The notes under the pieces were generated by a model, which ran no database searches, was not told where the DNA came from, and saw only the letters and a program-made list of their open reading frames with translations. Both the position numbers and the translations under genes were made by a program. A DNA stretch of 64,000 bases from Vibrio qingdaonensis (lineage in GTDB: Bacteria; Pseudomonadota; Gammaproteobacteria; Enterobacterales; Vibrionaceae), in assembly GCF_026191675.1 (NCBI RefSeq), contig NZ_JAKRRY010000024.1:1-64000 (forward strand), in the 5' to 3' direction. The stretch's first letter is position 1. Every line of letters begins with the position of its first letter. This document shows positions 44,980-54,459 of this stretch, piece by piece.

Positions 44980-46846
44980 ACGCATAGTAACTGATTCCGT
45001 CTTCTTTTTTCGCTATATTTAGGTTCATACTGACCCCTTCCTCTAAAGCGTCCACATCGCCATGAGACTGACCAGCGCCACTTGAACCTTGGTTATGAGC
45101 ATCCGCCGATGCATGACGCTGCTGTTGACCAGAACCTTGTTGCTGTACTGAGGTATCAGCAAGTTGAATACCTTGCTGCGATAACATTTCTCGCAGCCTT
45201 GGCATTGATTGATCAACCATCTCTCGTGTTTGCTGGTTCTGAACGGTGAAATGCACGGTCGCGGTGTCACTATTGAGTGTCATGCGAATTTGCATTCGCC
45301 CTAACTCTGGCGGATCAAGGCGAATATCCACCTGCTTTAGGTTCTTCGCCATCATCATCTGAATACGTTCTGAAACTTGATCGCTGGCATTCTCTTTAGT
45401 GAGCACCATCGGTGATTGTACGTTCGTCGTCGCTTGTGGTTGCTCACCGCGTAGTGCTTGAGTGCCCAATGCTGTGCCTGCTGTCGCTGCCGGATTCAGA
45501 CCGTTTAGCGGCTCATTACTCGACGCGGGACTGGGTTTCAAGCCTTTCAAGTTTGTCTGACCAACCCCCATCGCATTAGGTGGTGCGACTCCACTCGTCA
45601 CTGGACTCGCTGACGGCGTTTCTTTTCCTGCTAGCATTGACGCTGCAGCTAATGTTCCTGCGGCCGGCGTTCCTGCAGCTGGCGCACTAGCACCGTCATT
45701 ACTCGCCGCTGCCGTTCCGTGGTGAGCTGAATGGAAAGGCTGCGCTTGCTGTGAATTTGGTTGCGATAATGGCGTTGGTACTGCATTGAGCCCATTCGAC
45801 GCTGACGCCGCTTGCTTATCTAACGTTGATTTATCCAGCGCGGCGCCTGCGGCAAGTATCGCGGCTTTTCCTTCCAACTTAGCATCACTGCTTCCATCAG
45901 TTTGCGACCAAGCAATTTGAGAATTCGCTCCGTCACTTTTTACGCTGCCGTCAGCCACTGCTAACCCTGCCACACCTGCTGACTGAGATAAGGTACTATT
46001 CGCTTGCCCTACTCCGATTGATGATGTCGATGTTGGCGGTGAGGCTGCTGTTGTAGAAAGCGCAGTTGCAGAAGCTATCGCGGTTGAGGATAACGCCTCC
46101 GCTGGTAAAGTCTGTCCAGTTGCGGATTCCACTGGCATAGATTGCCCTGATTCTACCGCGAAAGCCGCTAGCACCGCAGCATCGTCTGATGCTTGAGTCG
46201 CGTCAGTGGTCTCATTGACCTTAGCAGTCGCGACCGCCACCCCAGCAGCCGATTCTAATGGGGGCGTTTGCAGGGCTTTGTTTGACTCGTTTAAGCGATT
46301 CAGTAATTGAGAGCTTTCATCCATGGTCGCTTGTGCTGATGTGTCAGCGTGTCCTGACGACTTACCTTGTGAAGTCGCTGGCAAATTTCCAGAATTCGTT
46401 GCTGATACTCCCTCTTCCGAGGCAACAGTAGCACTCGCCAGCGCCATTTTCTTGACGTCCAAAGATGAGACTTCTTCACTTTCTGTTTGGGTCTTTACGT
46501 TTTGATTTACGCTATCAGCCGACTCACTTTTGCCGTTCGATTCGAATCCTTTATTCTCACTTGATGCTCGTGCAATCTCATCCTCACCATCCGTTACTGA
46601 CTCGGAGGCATCAGAGGAAAGCGAGCCAGAATCAGCCACTGATTTTTCTGATGTTCCCTTCTTAGCACTAGAACCATCAACACTTTGTTTTTTATCTGCA
46701 TTTTCACCAGATATCGCACTTTTCAGTGTATCAAAAAAGCCCGGTTCCTCTGACGTCGTAACGGCATCTTTCGCTGAAGCAGAATCGTTGCTCGATTTAA
46801 GATTCGATGATGGTGACGCATTATTGCTAGAGACAGACAGACTCAT
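44978..46846 (-). CDS. fliK: Flagellar hook-length control protein FliK
   Basis: A 622-residue secreted ruler. Residues 1-470 are Ser/Ala/Gly-rich and disordered. The C-terminal hook-length domain (about 480-570) has the LDPPELGRMQIRMTLN core and the QQTREMVDQSMPRLREML stretch that contacts FlhB. Much longer than E. coli FliK (375), which is usual for Vibrio. The 260-base gap upstream suggests its own promoter; a TATAAT at 46972-46977 is a candidate -10. Confidence 0.93.
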   Translation of the reverse strand: MSLSVSSNNASPSSNLKSSNDSASAKDAVTTSEEPGFFDTLKSAISGENADKKQSVDGSSAKKGTSEKSVADSGSLSSDASESVTDGEDEIARASSENKGFESNGKSESADSVNQNVKTQTESEEVSSLDVKKMALASATVASEEGVSATNSGNLPATSQGKSSGHADTSAQATMDESSQLLNRLNESNKALQTPPLESAAGVAVATAKVNETTDATQASDDAAVLAAFAVESGQSMPVESATGQTLPAEALSSTAIASATALSTTAASPPTSTSSIGVGQANSTLSQSAGVAGLAVADGSVKSDGANSQIAWSQTDGSSDAKLEGKAAILAAGAALDKSTLDKQAASASNGLNAVPTPLSQPNSQQAQPFHSAHHGTAAASNDGASAPAAGTPAAGTLAAASMLAGKETPSASPVTSGVAPPNAMGVGQTNLKGLKPSPASSNEPLNGLNPAATAGTALGTQALRGEQPQATTNVQSPMVLTKENASDQVSERIQMMMAKNLKQVDIRLDPPELGRMQIRMTLNSDTATVHFTVQNQQTREMVDQSMPRLREMLSQQGIQLADTSVQQQGSGQQQRHASADAHNQGSSGAGQSHGDVDALEEGVSMNLNIAKKEDGISYYA

Positions 46847-46863
46847 TCCATTCGGGCCTACAT

Positions 46864-46924
46864 AGTAGTGATAACAAAATTAATAGTGATGATGACAACA
46901 TTAATAGTGGTGATAACAAAAATT
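46864..46924. repeat. Three imperfect 18-22-bp direct repeats before fliK
   Basis: Units of the form AATAGTGATGATAACAAAATT at 46864-46881, 46882-46902 and 46903-46924. They end 17 bases upstream of the fliK start codon and so lie in its 5' leader. Confidence 0.65.
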
Positions 46925-47107
46925 AGAGGCAAGTGACTGCCGCCAGTTTTATAAGCAAACATGATGCAATAATTATACCTAAGTGATAACAAGCGGCAGG
47001 ATTGGATGTGCTTGGCGTGACAGAAAGCGAATAAGGTGCATCGCTGAGTAACAAGCGTAAGCTATTGATCGGTTGAAGCTAATCACATTATTCAACTAAA
47101 AATTACT

Positions 47108-47551
47108 TTAACGCTGAGTTTTTCGGCGAGCAAACAGCAAATTAGAGAACTCATCCATTTGTTGTTGCTCCTTTTTATCGGCAATACGCGCTTTCTCTTT
47201 GGCTTTTTTATCCATCATCCATTCATACGACCGCCGCTGCTTACGCGTGTTATGCCAAAACTCTTGGCAATCCTCAACTTGTTGCGTGAAGTGCGATTCT
47301 GCCGTTTTTTGCTTAGTCAGCGTTTCGTCCAATTGAGTCAGAAATCGGTTTAAATGTCCGTATTCACTCGCCGTCAGCCCTTCCTTTCCACGGCGCACCA
47401 ATTGGTTACAGTAATCGAGTCGATACTGCTCTATCTGTCTAACTTGATTGTAGTAATCTTCGAGTTCAGAGCGCGCTTTATTCAGCGCCAGCACAGCTTG
47501 TTGCTCGTTATCTTTTGCTTGATCAAGAAGAAAGTCGAGTGCATTGTCCAT
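47108..47551 (-). CDS. fliJ: Flagellar export chaperone FliJ
   Basis: A 147-residue coiled-coil protein with charged heptads throughout (ALNKARSELEDYYNQVRQIEQYRLDYC). It acts as the central stalk of the FliI ATPase and an escort chaperone. It follows fliI by 9 bases and is the last gene before a 260-base gap. Confidence 0.95.
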   Translation of the reverse strand: MDNALDFLLDQAKDNEQQAVLALNKARSELEDYYNQVRQIEQYRLDYCNQLVRRGKEGLTASEYGHLNRFLTQLDETLTKQKTAESHFTQQVEDCQEFWHNTRKQRRSYEWMMDKKAKEKARIADKKEQQQMDEFSNLLFARRKTQR

Positions 47552-47560
47552 AACTTACCG

Positions 47561-48883
47561 TCAATTAACCTGCAGCAGTTGCTTGAGCATGTTAACGCAC
47601 ATGTCGTAAGGCACGGTCTCTTTCATGCTTTGCTGTAAATATTGATCCAACTTCGGCTTCAGGGTAAAGGCGCTATCAATCGCAGGATCAGTCCCCGGTT
47701 TGTATGCCCCAATCGACACCAAATCTTGATTCTTGCGGCACACAGACAGCACCTGTCTCACCGCTTTGGACATCAATACATGCTGATCATCGGTTATTTG
47801 CGGCATGACACGACTCACTGATTTTTCCACATCAATCGCGGGATAGTGCCCAGCGTCTGCCATTTCGCGTGATAATACAATGTGGCCATCTAGAATCGCA
47901 CGTGAGGCATCGGCGATTGGGTCTTGTAGGTCATCACCTTCGGTCAATACTGTGAAAAACGCAGTAATCGAGCCTTGATTGTCATCACCATTGCCTGCTC
48001 GCTCAACAAGCGCTGGCAGCTTGGCAAACACCGATGGCGGATAACCTTTCGTTGCAGGGGGTTCACCCACCGATAAGGCAATCTCACGCTGCGCTTGTGC
48101 AAAACGAGTTAATGAGTCCATCAATAGCAATACATCGAGCCCTTGGTCTCTAAAGTACTCAGCGATAGTCAACGCCGTTTGGCAACCTTTCAAACGCATC
48201 AAAGGCGATGAATCCGCTGGTGCAGCCACCACTACAGAGCGTTGACGTCCCGTTGTACCTAAAATCTCTTCAATAAACTCTTTAACTTCTCGTCCACGCT
48301 CACCAATTAACCCCACCACCACCACTTGCGCGGTTGTGCCACGAGTCATCATGCCCAAAGTGACCGATTTACCCACACCAGACCCAGCAAATAGGCCGAT
48401 ACGTTGGCCTTTGCCAACCGTTAACAAGCCATTAATGGCCTTAAGGCCAACATCTAGCGGTTCTGAAATAGGCTTTCTTGCAAGGGGATTAATAGGCTGG
48501 GCATTAAACGAGGCGCGTTTCTCAGTGTATATCTCACCAAGGCCATCCAATGGATTACCGACGCCATCAATAACACGGCCTAACAGTTCCATCCCGACCG
48601 GTAAGCCAGTTTCTGCCGTCATTGGTGTCACTCTCGCGCCGGGCAAAATGCCACTGATTTGCTCGCTTGGCATCAAAAACAGGTGTTCACCGGAAAAGCC
48701 AACCACTTCCGCTTCCATCTCACCCGTCATGGTTTCGACTTTACACAAGCTACCGATGGGCGCTTTGCAGCCCGTCGCTTCTAATGTTAATCCAACAACT
48801 CGCACCAACTTACCTGACGCGACGGCACGTGACTTGTGCCCTGATACTTTATACTGAGCGAGACGGTCAGAGAGCGCTTGCAT
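47561..48883 (-). CDS. fliI: Flagellum-specific ATPase FliI
   Basis: A 440-residue F1-beta-like ATPase of the export apparatus. Walker A is FAGSGVGKSVTLGM, followed by GLIGERGREVKEFIEE and the Walker B LLLMDSLTRFAQAQREI. The ATG (MQALSDRLAQY) overlaps the fliH stop as TAATG; an 11-codon extension inside fliH is rejected. Confidence 0.97.
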   Translation of the reverse strand: MQALSDRLAQYKVSGHKSRAVASGKLVRVVGLTLEATGCKAPIGSLCKVETMTGEMEAEVVGFSGEHLFLMPSEQISGILPGARVTPMTAETGLPVGMELLGRVIDGVGNPLDGLGEIYTEKRASFNAQPINPLARKPISEPLDVGLKAINGLLTVGKGQRIGLFAGSGVGKSVTLGMMTRGTTAQVVVVGLIGERGREVKEFIEEILGTTGRQRSVVVAAPADSSPLMRLKGCQTALTIAEYFRDQGLDVLLLMDSLTRFAQAQREIALSVGEPPATKGYPPSVFAKLPALVERAGNGDDNQGSITAFFTVLTEGDDLQDPIADASRAILDGHIVLSREMADAGHYPAIDVEKSVSRVMPQITDDQHVLMSKAVRQVLSVCRKNQDLVSIGAYKPGTDPAIDSAFTLKPKLDQYLQQSMKETVPYDMCVNMLKQLLQVN

Positions 48884-49683
48884 TAATCCGAACCTTGGTG
48901 GCGATTGGTGCCACAAAAGCTTTGTAGCACGCTGTGAATTCGCTCTTCCACCTTGTAGTTCACACTGGACTCACCCGCTTCAATTTGAACATCACCACGA
49001 TTGAGCGCAGGCTCTACCACGAGTTGCCAATTACGAATATCCAGCTCTTGATCACCATAGGCTGCTCGGACAATGTCCACGTCAGCAGGATGTAATTTGA
49101 GCGTAATAGCGTGTCCCACAATAGGGAGTACTTCTACCGACTGTTTAATTGTATCGAGAATAAATTGTGGGTTGGTTTGGACTTCAACATGCACGACTTC
49201 TTTGACTAACGTCAACACCATGTCGACCAGCTGCTTCTCAACTTGGCTATTCATCAGTTCAAGAGGTTGAGCAAACTGGTTTGCCATACCCATGAATATC
49301 TCAACCTGCTGCTTGATGTATTCCTCACCTGCGGCAACGCCTTCGGCCTTGCCAAGGTCAAGCCCTTCCTGATGACCCGCTTCTAATCCTTCCTGTTTAC
49401 CCTTATCAAAACCTTGCTTAAACCCAGCTTCCTGGCCTTGGAACAGTCCTTCTTGATAAGCCCCCTGCTTAATCAATTCAATCTGCTCTTCCGTTAATTC
49501 AAACGGCGCATCTTCTGGCGTTGGCTCATCAAGCGGTGTCCAGCTTGGATCGTAATTTAATGCGGTTTCACGAGCGTGCTGATTGGTCTGAGACGTGTAA
49601 TCGGGAAGTCCCCATGAATGTGCAGACTCCATGGTGATGTCTTCAGAAGGGCGCAAAAAGCCGCGTTTTCTATCTCCAGCCAT
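48883..49683 (-). CDS. fliH: Flagellar assembly protein FliH
   Basis: A 266-residue regulator of FliI. Residues about 93-140 form the GxxxG-rich helix (GLFQGQEAGFKQGFDKGKQE and on), a known hallmark of FliH. The C-terminal half (about 145-250) resembles the F1 delta subunit. It bridges FliI to FliN and FlhA. Confidence 0.95.
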   Translation of the reverse strand: MAGDRKRGFLRPSEDITMESAHSWGLPDYTSQTNQHARETALNYDPSWTPLDEPTPEDAPFELTEEQIELIKQGAYQEGLFQGQEAGFKQGFDKGKQEGLEAGHQEGLDLGKAEGVAAGEEYIKQQVEIFMGMANQFAQPLELMNSQVEKQLVDMVLTLVKEVVHVEVQTNPQFILDTIKQSVEVLPIVGHAITLKLHPADVDIVRAAYGDQELDIRNWQLVVEPALNRGDVQIEAGESSVNYKVEERIHSVLQSFCGTNRHQGSD

Positions 49684-49702
49684 GATTTACCTTACCCGTT
49701 GA

Positions 49703-50755
49703 TTACAAGAACTCGTCGGCACCACCAGAGAGCATCAACTCTCCACTGTCTGCCATCTTTCTTGCTATGGTCAAAATCTCTTTTTGTGCCGATTCCACAT
49801 CCGCGACACGTACAGGTGGCATCGCTTCAATATCTTCGCGCATCATATCAGCCGCACGTTTCGACATGTTATTGAAGATCTTCTCTTTAAGGCCATCATC
49901 CGCGCCTTTAAGTGCTCGTTGTAGAACATCTTGAGGGACGTCTCTAAGCAGCTTTTGAATGCCTTGATCATCAACCTCAATGAGATTTTCAAATACAAAC
50001 ATAAGATCTTGAATATGAGTCGCCATGTCTTCGTCTTGGTCGCGAATTTGATCCATCAGCAAACCTTCGACATTGTTGTCGAGGTAGTTCATGATCTCGG
50101 CCGCCGCCTTCAGGCCACCAATTTTCGCAGCTTGCGCACCAGCTTGACCAGCAAACTGCTTCTCCATAATCTCGTTTAGCTCTGCCAACGCTGAAGGTTG
50201 TACTTCTTCTAAATTGGCGATACGCATCATGAGATCAAGACGCACTCGCTCTGGGAATTGAGAAAGAATTTCCGCCGACTGATCGGCTTCAAGATAGGAC
50301 AATACGATGGTTTGAATTTGCGGGTGCTCATTAATAATGATGCTCGCCACTTGACGAGGGTCCATCCATTTCAATGAATCAAGTCCCTTCGAGCCAGTAC
50401 CGAGTAAGATCTGGTCGACCAAATTATTGGCTTTATCTTCACCAAGTGCAGCCACCAAAGTATTACGCATGAAGTCTTCACTGCCCATGCCAATATTGGT
50501 GTACTTCTGAATGTCTTCAAGAAACGCACGGTGCACGGCACCCACTTTATCTTGGCTCAAGTCGCTTGCGCGAGCCATCGCCCCACCAACACGTTGCACT
50601 TGTTTTGGCTCTAAATGGCGAATGATACTAGCGGCGTCTTGTTCATTTAAACTGAGTAAAAGAATGGCGGCTTTTTCTTCGCCACTTATGTTTGAGATAT
50701 CTACGGTTGATTCAACAACCTGTCCACCATTGCTGGCTACAATTTCATTTGCCAT
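49703..50755 (-). CDS. fliG: Flagellar motor switch protein FliG
   Basis: A 350-residue rotor protein. The N-terminal part (ILLLSLNEQDAASIIRHLEPKQVQRVG) binds FliF. The middle domain carries the EHPQ motif (NEHPQIQTIVLSYL), and the C-terminal domain carries the charged torque helix (DVLQRALKGADDGLKEKIFNNMSKRAADMM region). It overlaps fliF by one base (TAATG). Confidence 0.97.
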   Translation of the reverse strand: MANEIVASNGGQVVESTVDISNISGEEKAAILLLSLNEQDAASIIRHLEPKQVQRVGGAMARASDLSQDKVGAVHRAFLEDIQKYTNIGMGSEDFMRNTLVAALGEDKANNLVDQILLGTGSKGLDSLKWMDPRQVASIIINEHPQIQTIVLSYLEADQSAEILSQFPERVRLDLMMRIANLEEVQPSALAELNEIMEKQFAGQAGAQAAKIGGLKAAAEIMNYLDNNVEGLLMDQIRDQDEDMATHIQDLMFVFENLIEVDDQGIQKLLRDVPQDVLQRALKGADDGLKEKIFNNMSKRAADMMREDIEAMPPVRVADVESAQKEILTIARKMADSGELMLSGGADEFL

Positions 50756-52500
50756 TAGTTCTCAACCATCCAATTTTTCACCACTTGTGCGGCAAGCTCT
50801 GGCTCATTCGCCACGAGTGCTCGAACCGCCTTCAAGACGTCTTCATCTTTATGTAAGTTAGGCAGATCAATACCTGTACTAAATTCGAACAGTTCGCTGC
50901 CGTCGATATCGCTGCCGATCAAACTGGTCTCACCATCGGCACCGAGCGGTAATCCATCTGGGCCATACAATTGCTCATCGGTATCTTGCGCAGCTGGATT
51001 AAGCAATTTCTTCATTGCCGGACGAATCAACACCAATACCACGACAATGATCACCAGTGCACTGGCAAACCATCGAACCCAATCGTTGAAATTCGGGTGT
51101 TCCCACAGTGGAACATCCGCCAATTGCTCGGTTACTGGTGTTTCAAAGGTCATACTCAATACATTGAGTAAATCACCACGGCTTTCACTAAAGCCCACCG
51201 AACCGATAAGAATTTGTCGAATTGCGGCCAGTTCGGTTTCTGAACGAGGCTCATACGTTACGTCGCCAGTATCCGGGTTCACTTTCGCGCGATTCTTAAT
51301 CGCTACGGCGACCGTTTGACGATTCACGACACCACTTTGCTTACGCTCGTGACTGATCGTGGTATCAAGTTCAAAGTTGCGTGTGGCTTCTTTGTGCACC
51401 GAGCCTTGCCCTAATACCGACCCGTCTTTCATTTGCGCAACGTCAGTTGGAATCGAGGCATCCGCTGGCGGTTGATTACTCAGCGCACCAGGAACCCCAG
51501 CCACAGCGTTACCGTTATTATAATCTTCTAACGTATATTCACTTCGCGTCGCTGGCGTATTAGGATCAAACTGCTTACGAGTTTGCTCCACTGCACTGAA
51601 ATCTAACTCAATATCCACCTGAGCGGTGTAGTTACCAAGTCCTAAAATAGGGATTAGCACCGAATCTATTTTTTCACGCAGCGCTTGTTCTTGGTTTTGC
51701 TCAAGCTCTTGCTCTTTTCGCCTTGCTGCAGATGTCGCGTCTTGTGAGCCCGAACTGAGCAGTCGGCCATGTTGATCGGTAACAGTAATTCGCGTGGTTT
51801 TCATGCCCGGCACCGCACTTGCCACCATATCAACTACCGAGTCGACTTCCTGACGTTTCAGTACTGAACCTGTAGCCAAGGTTAAAAAGACCGATGCGGA
51901 CGCTTCTTGATTATGACGAACAAAGACACTTTGCTTAGGAAGAGCCAGCAATACTCGTGCAGTACGAATTTGTTTCATTTGCTCGATGGCTTTGCCAAGT
52001 TGACGCTCACGGCTGAGTTTAAGTCGCTCTTGCTCCAAACGCTGAGATACGCCAAAACCCATATCTTGCATTAAGATATCATCGCCAGTATTGGACGCGC
52101 GGTTTAGCCCCGCACGCACCATATCTAGCTTTAGGGTATTGTACTGATTAACTGGCACGCTCAACGCATTGCCTTCAAGCTTATATTCGACTTTCTTTTG
52201 ATCAAGATAGTCGAGCACTGGGATTAACTCTTCTGTTTCGTAAACGCCTAATGGACGCATTTCAGGTTCTTTAACCCAAAAGAACAGCATCACGATAAGC
52301 GCGACACAAATAGAAATGGAAAGTACTAAAACAATTTGTCTTAATAGATCGAGATCACCCACTGCTAAATCAAATTTAGAGCTACTTTTCTCGTTAATAT
52401 CTGGGTTTTGACCTTCTGAAACTAAATTTGAGCTAGCGACTAAATTCGAGTCAGCGCCATCCATTACGGTTACATCTGTTGAATGATTTTCTTGAGCCAC
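50755..52500 (-). CDS. fliF: Flagellar MS-ring protein FliF
   Basis: A 581-residue membrane protein with two transmembrane helices (about 52-72 and 468-488) around a periplasmic ring-building domain (YNTLKLDMVRAGLNRASNTG, LARVLLALPKQSVF). The C-terminal cytosolic tail that binds FliG ends in AAQVVKNWMVEN. Start is GTG. Confidence 0.97.
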   Translation of the reverse strand: MAQENHSTDVTVMDGADSNLVASSNLVSEGQNPDINEKSSSKFDLAVGDLDLLRQIVLVLSISICVALIVMLFFWVKEPEMRPLGVYETEELIPVLDYLDQKKVEYKLEGNALSVPVNQYNTLKLDMVRAGLNRASNTGDDILMQDMGFGVSQRLEQERLKLSRERQLGKAIEQMKQIRTARVLLALPKQSVFVRHNQEASASVFLTLATGSVLKRQEVDSVVDMVASAVPGMKTTRITVTDQHGRLLSSGSQDATSAARRKEQELEQNQEQALREKIDSVLIPILGLGNYTAQVDIELDFSAVEQTRKQFDPNTPATRSEYTLEDYNNGNAVAGVPGALSNQPPADASIPTDVAQMKDGSVLGQGSVHKEATRNFELDTTISHERKQSGVVNRQTVAVAIKNRAKVNPDTGDVTYEPRSETELAAIRQILIGSVGFSESRGDLLNVLSMTFETPVTEQLADVPLWEHPNFNDWVRWFASALVIIVVVLVLIRPAMKKLLNPAAQDTDEQLYGPDGLPLGADGETSLIGSDIDGSELFEFSTGIDLPNLHKDEDVLKAVRALVANEPELAAQVVKNWMVEN

Positions 52501-52555
52501 TGTCCACTACCTAAATTGACGGTCTACTACCTAAAATAACGGTCTAATACTTAGA

Positions 52556-52867
52556 CTACACGGGCATGTTCATGAGTTCTTTGTAGGCCTCAACAAGCTT
52601 ATTACGTACTTGGATGGTTGCTTCAAACGCAACACTGGATTTATTTCTGGCGATCATAACATCGGATAACGATACATCAGCATCACCGCGATCAAATCGC
52701 ATTTGTAAATTACCTGACGATTTTTGCAGTCCATTCACGTTATTTACTGCTTGTGAAAGCATGTCACCAAAATCCGCCCCTACTTGCTGCGCTGTAGGCG
52801 TAGCGCGGGCGCTAGATGCTTCAAGCATCATCGCTTGCATCTCGGTATTTAATCCATCAACTCTCAT
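52556..52867 (-). CDS. fliE: Flagellar hook-basal body protein FliE
   Basis: A 103-residue rod-adaptor protein linking the MS ring and the rod. The C-terminal SLSDVMIARNKSSVAFEATIQVRNKLVEAY stretch is typical. It is first gene of the fliEFGHIJ operon behind a sigma-54 promoter. Confidence 0.96.
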   Translation of the reverse strand: MRVDGLNTEMQAMMLEASSARATPTAQQVGADFGDMLSQAVNNVNGLQKSSGNLQMRFDRGDADVSLSDVMIARNKSSVAFEATIQVRNKLVEAYKELMNMPV

Positions 52868-52931
52868 GCTTTCTCACTCACTGTCATTTTATTGACAGCG
52901 TCCTTTATTTGTCAGCGCTAAATCAGAAACC

Positions 52932-52947
52932 AGCAAAAATTATGCCA
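52932..52947 (-). promoter_or_regulatory. Sigma-54 promoter of fliE
   Basis: On the - strand TGGCATAATTTTTGCT is a perfect fit to TGGCAY-N5-TTGCW, about 65 bases before fliE. FlrC, encoded immediately upstream, is the expected activator. Confidence 0.9.
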
Positions 52948-53004
52948 TGAAAGGCATCGGTGTGACTAGCGTCGATAGCGCGAAAACTCGATACTGCGAC
53001 ACGC

Positions 53005-54459
53005 CTAGTTTGGGATATCTATACCTGCATCACGCATTTTTGCCAATTTGTAACGTAAGGTTCTTGGACTAATGCCTAATTTCTCAGACATATCTTTACG
53101 TCGCCCTTCGCACTCTTTTAGCGTTTCTAAAATAATGGCAAACTCCTGATCCCTCAATTCCCCACCCAGTCCTTCACCAATAGACACAGGCTTTTCTAAT
53201 ACCGCAGTTCTATCCGCACCATGACTAGGGTCGGCAATAGGGGCAACGCAAGGCTCAGCCATCGGTAACTCATTGCTCGCATACGAGATCGGATTGGCAA
53301 CAGCTTGCTGTAAACCTGCCGCATCTTGCCAATCAACGCCCTCTAGCAAGATATGCTCCGATTCAATCATAGCTTGGTCGCATAAGATGAGTGCGCGTTG
53401 CACAACATTGTCGAGTTCACGGACATTTCCGGGCCATGGGTATTGCATCAGTTTTGCCATTGCCAACTCGCTAAACTTCGGTACTGGCATGCCTAATTTC
53501 TTACAATGTCTTTCGGTTAAATGCGTGGCTAACGGTGCGATATCTCCCGTTCGCTCACGTAATGCAGGCCATGAAATTGGGAATACATTCAAACGATAAT
53601 AAAGGTCTTCGCGAAAGTTACCCTCTTGGACGTACTGCTTAAGGTCTCGGTTACTCGTTGCAAGAACACGAACATCCAAGGCAATACTTTTACGGCTACC
53701 TAAACGCTCCACTTCACGCTCTTGTAACACACGCAATAACTTGGCCTGTAAATTCAGGTCCATTTCGCTGACTTCATCAAGTAAGATGGTGCCGCCCTGC
53801 GCTTGTTCAAATTTTCCCGGACACGCTTGAATCGCACCGGTAAACGCCCCTTTCTCATAACCAAACAGTGTGGCTTCCAGCATGTTGTCTGGAATGGCAG
53901 CGCAGTTAATCGCCACGAATGGCCCATCCGAGCGCAGTGATTGATTATGGATGTAACGCGACATGACTTCTTTGCCTGAACCACTCGGTCCGAGTACCAT
54001 GACACTGGCATCCGTTTTGGCGACTTTATCCGCTAGCGCTAATAGTTGGATACTTTTCGGATCGGCAACAATCGCATCGCCATTACTGTCTGACTTGACG
54101 GGTGCGTAACGGCTCACCATATTCAGCAGTACTTCTGGTGCAAACGGCTTCGCCATATAGTCAATCGCGCCTTCTTTCATTGCCGCGACCGCATCTTCTA
54201 TATTGGCGTACGCTGTCATCAGCAAGACGGGTAGATTTGGCCAGTGCTGCTTAATATTTCGCAGCAACGCCAAGCCGCCCATTCCGGCCATTTGCACATC
54301 GGATACGACAATATCCACAGGCTGGCTTTTTAGTTTTACTAGGGCATCTTCAGCGCAATCGGCTTCTACCCATTCATAACCCGCGAGCGCCAAGGTATCG
54401 ACCAAAGCTTCACGCAATCCTTCGTCGTCTTCTACTATCAGTACTTTGCTTTGTGCCAT
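53005..54459 (-). CDS. flrC: Sigma-54 response regulator FlrC
   Basis: A 484-residue NtrC-type activator. The receiver domain has the phosphorylation site Asp54 (VVSDVQMAGMGG). The AAA+ domain has GPSGSGKEV (a variant Walker A), GYEKGAFTGA for sigma-54 contact and GTILLDEVSEM. The C-terminal Fis-type helix-turn-helix (MSEKLGISPRTLRYKLAKM) binds DNA. It activates fliE-class promoters after phosphorylation by FlrB. It overlaps flrB (TAATG). Confidence 0.96.
   Translation of the reverse strand: MAQSKVLIVEDDEGLREALVDTLALAGYEWVEADCAEDALVKLKSQPVDIVVSDVQMAGMGGLALLRNIKQHWPNLPVLLMTAYANIEDAVAAMKEGAIDYMAKPFAPEVLLNMVSRYAPVKSDSNGDAIVADPKSIQLLALADKVAKTDASVMVLGPSGSGKEVMSRYIHNQSLRSDGPFVAINCAAIPDNMLEATLFGYEKGAFTGAIQACPGKFEQAQGGTILLDEVSEMDLNLQAKLLRVLQEREVERLGSRKSIALDVRVLATSNRDLKQYVQEGNFREDLYYRLNVFPISWPALRERTGDIAPLATHLTERHCKKLGMPVPKFSELAMAKLMQYPWPGNVRELDNVVQRALILCDQAMIESEHILLEGVDWQDAAGLQQAVANPISYASNELPMAEPCVAPIADPSHGADRTAVLEKPVSIGEGLGGELRDQEFAIILETLKECEGRRKDMSEKLGISPRTLRYKLAKMRDAGIDIPN

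Noticed and set aside
46930..46952. Possible sigma-54 promoter before fliK (TGGCGGCAGTCACTTGCC on the - strand)
   Set aside because: Distance between the GG and GC elements is two bases too long for the -24/-12 spacing.
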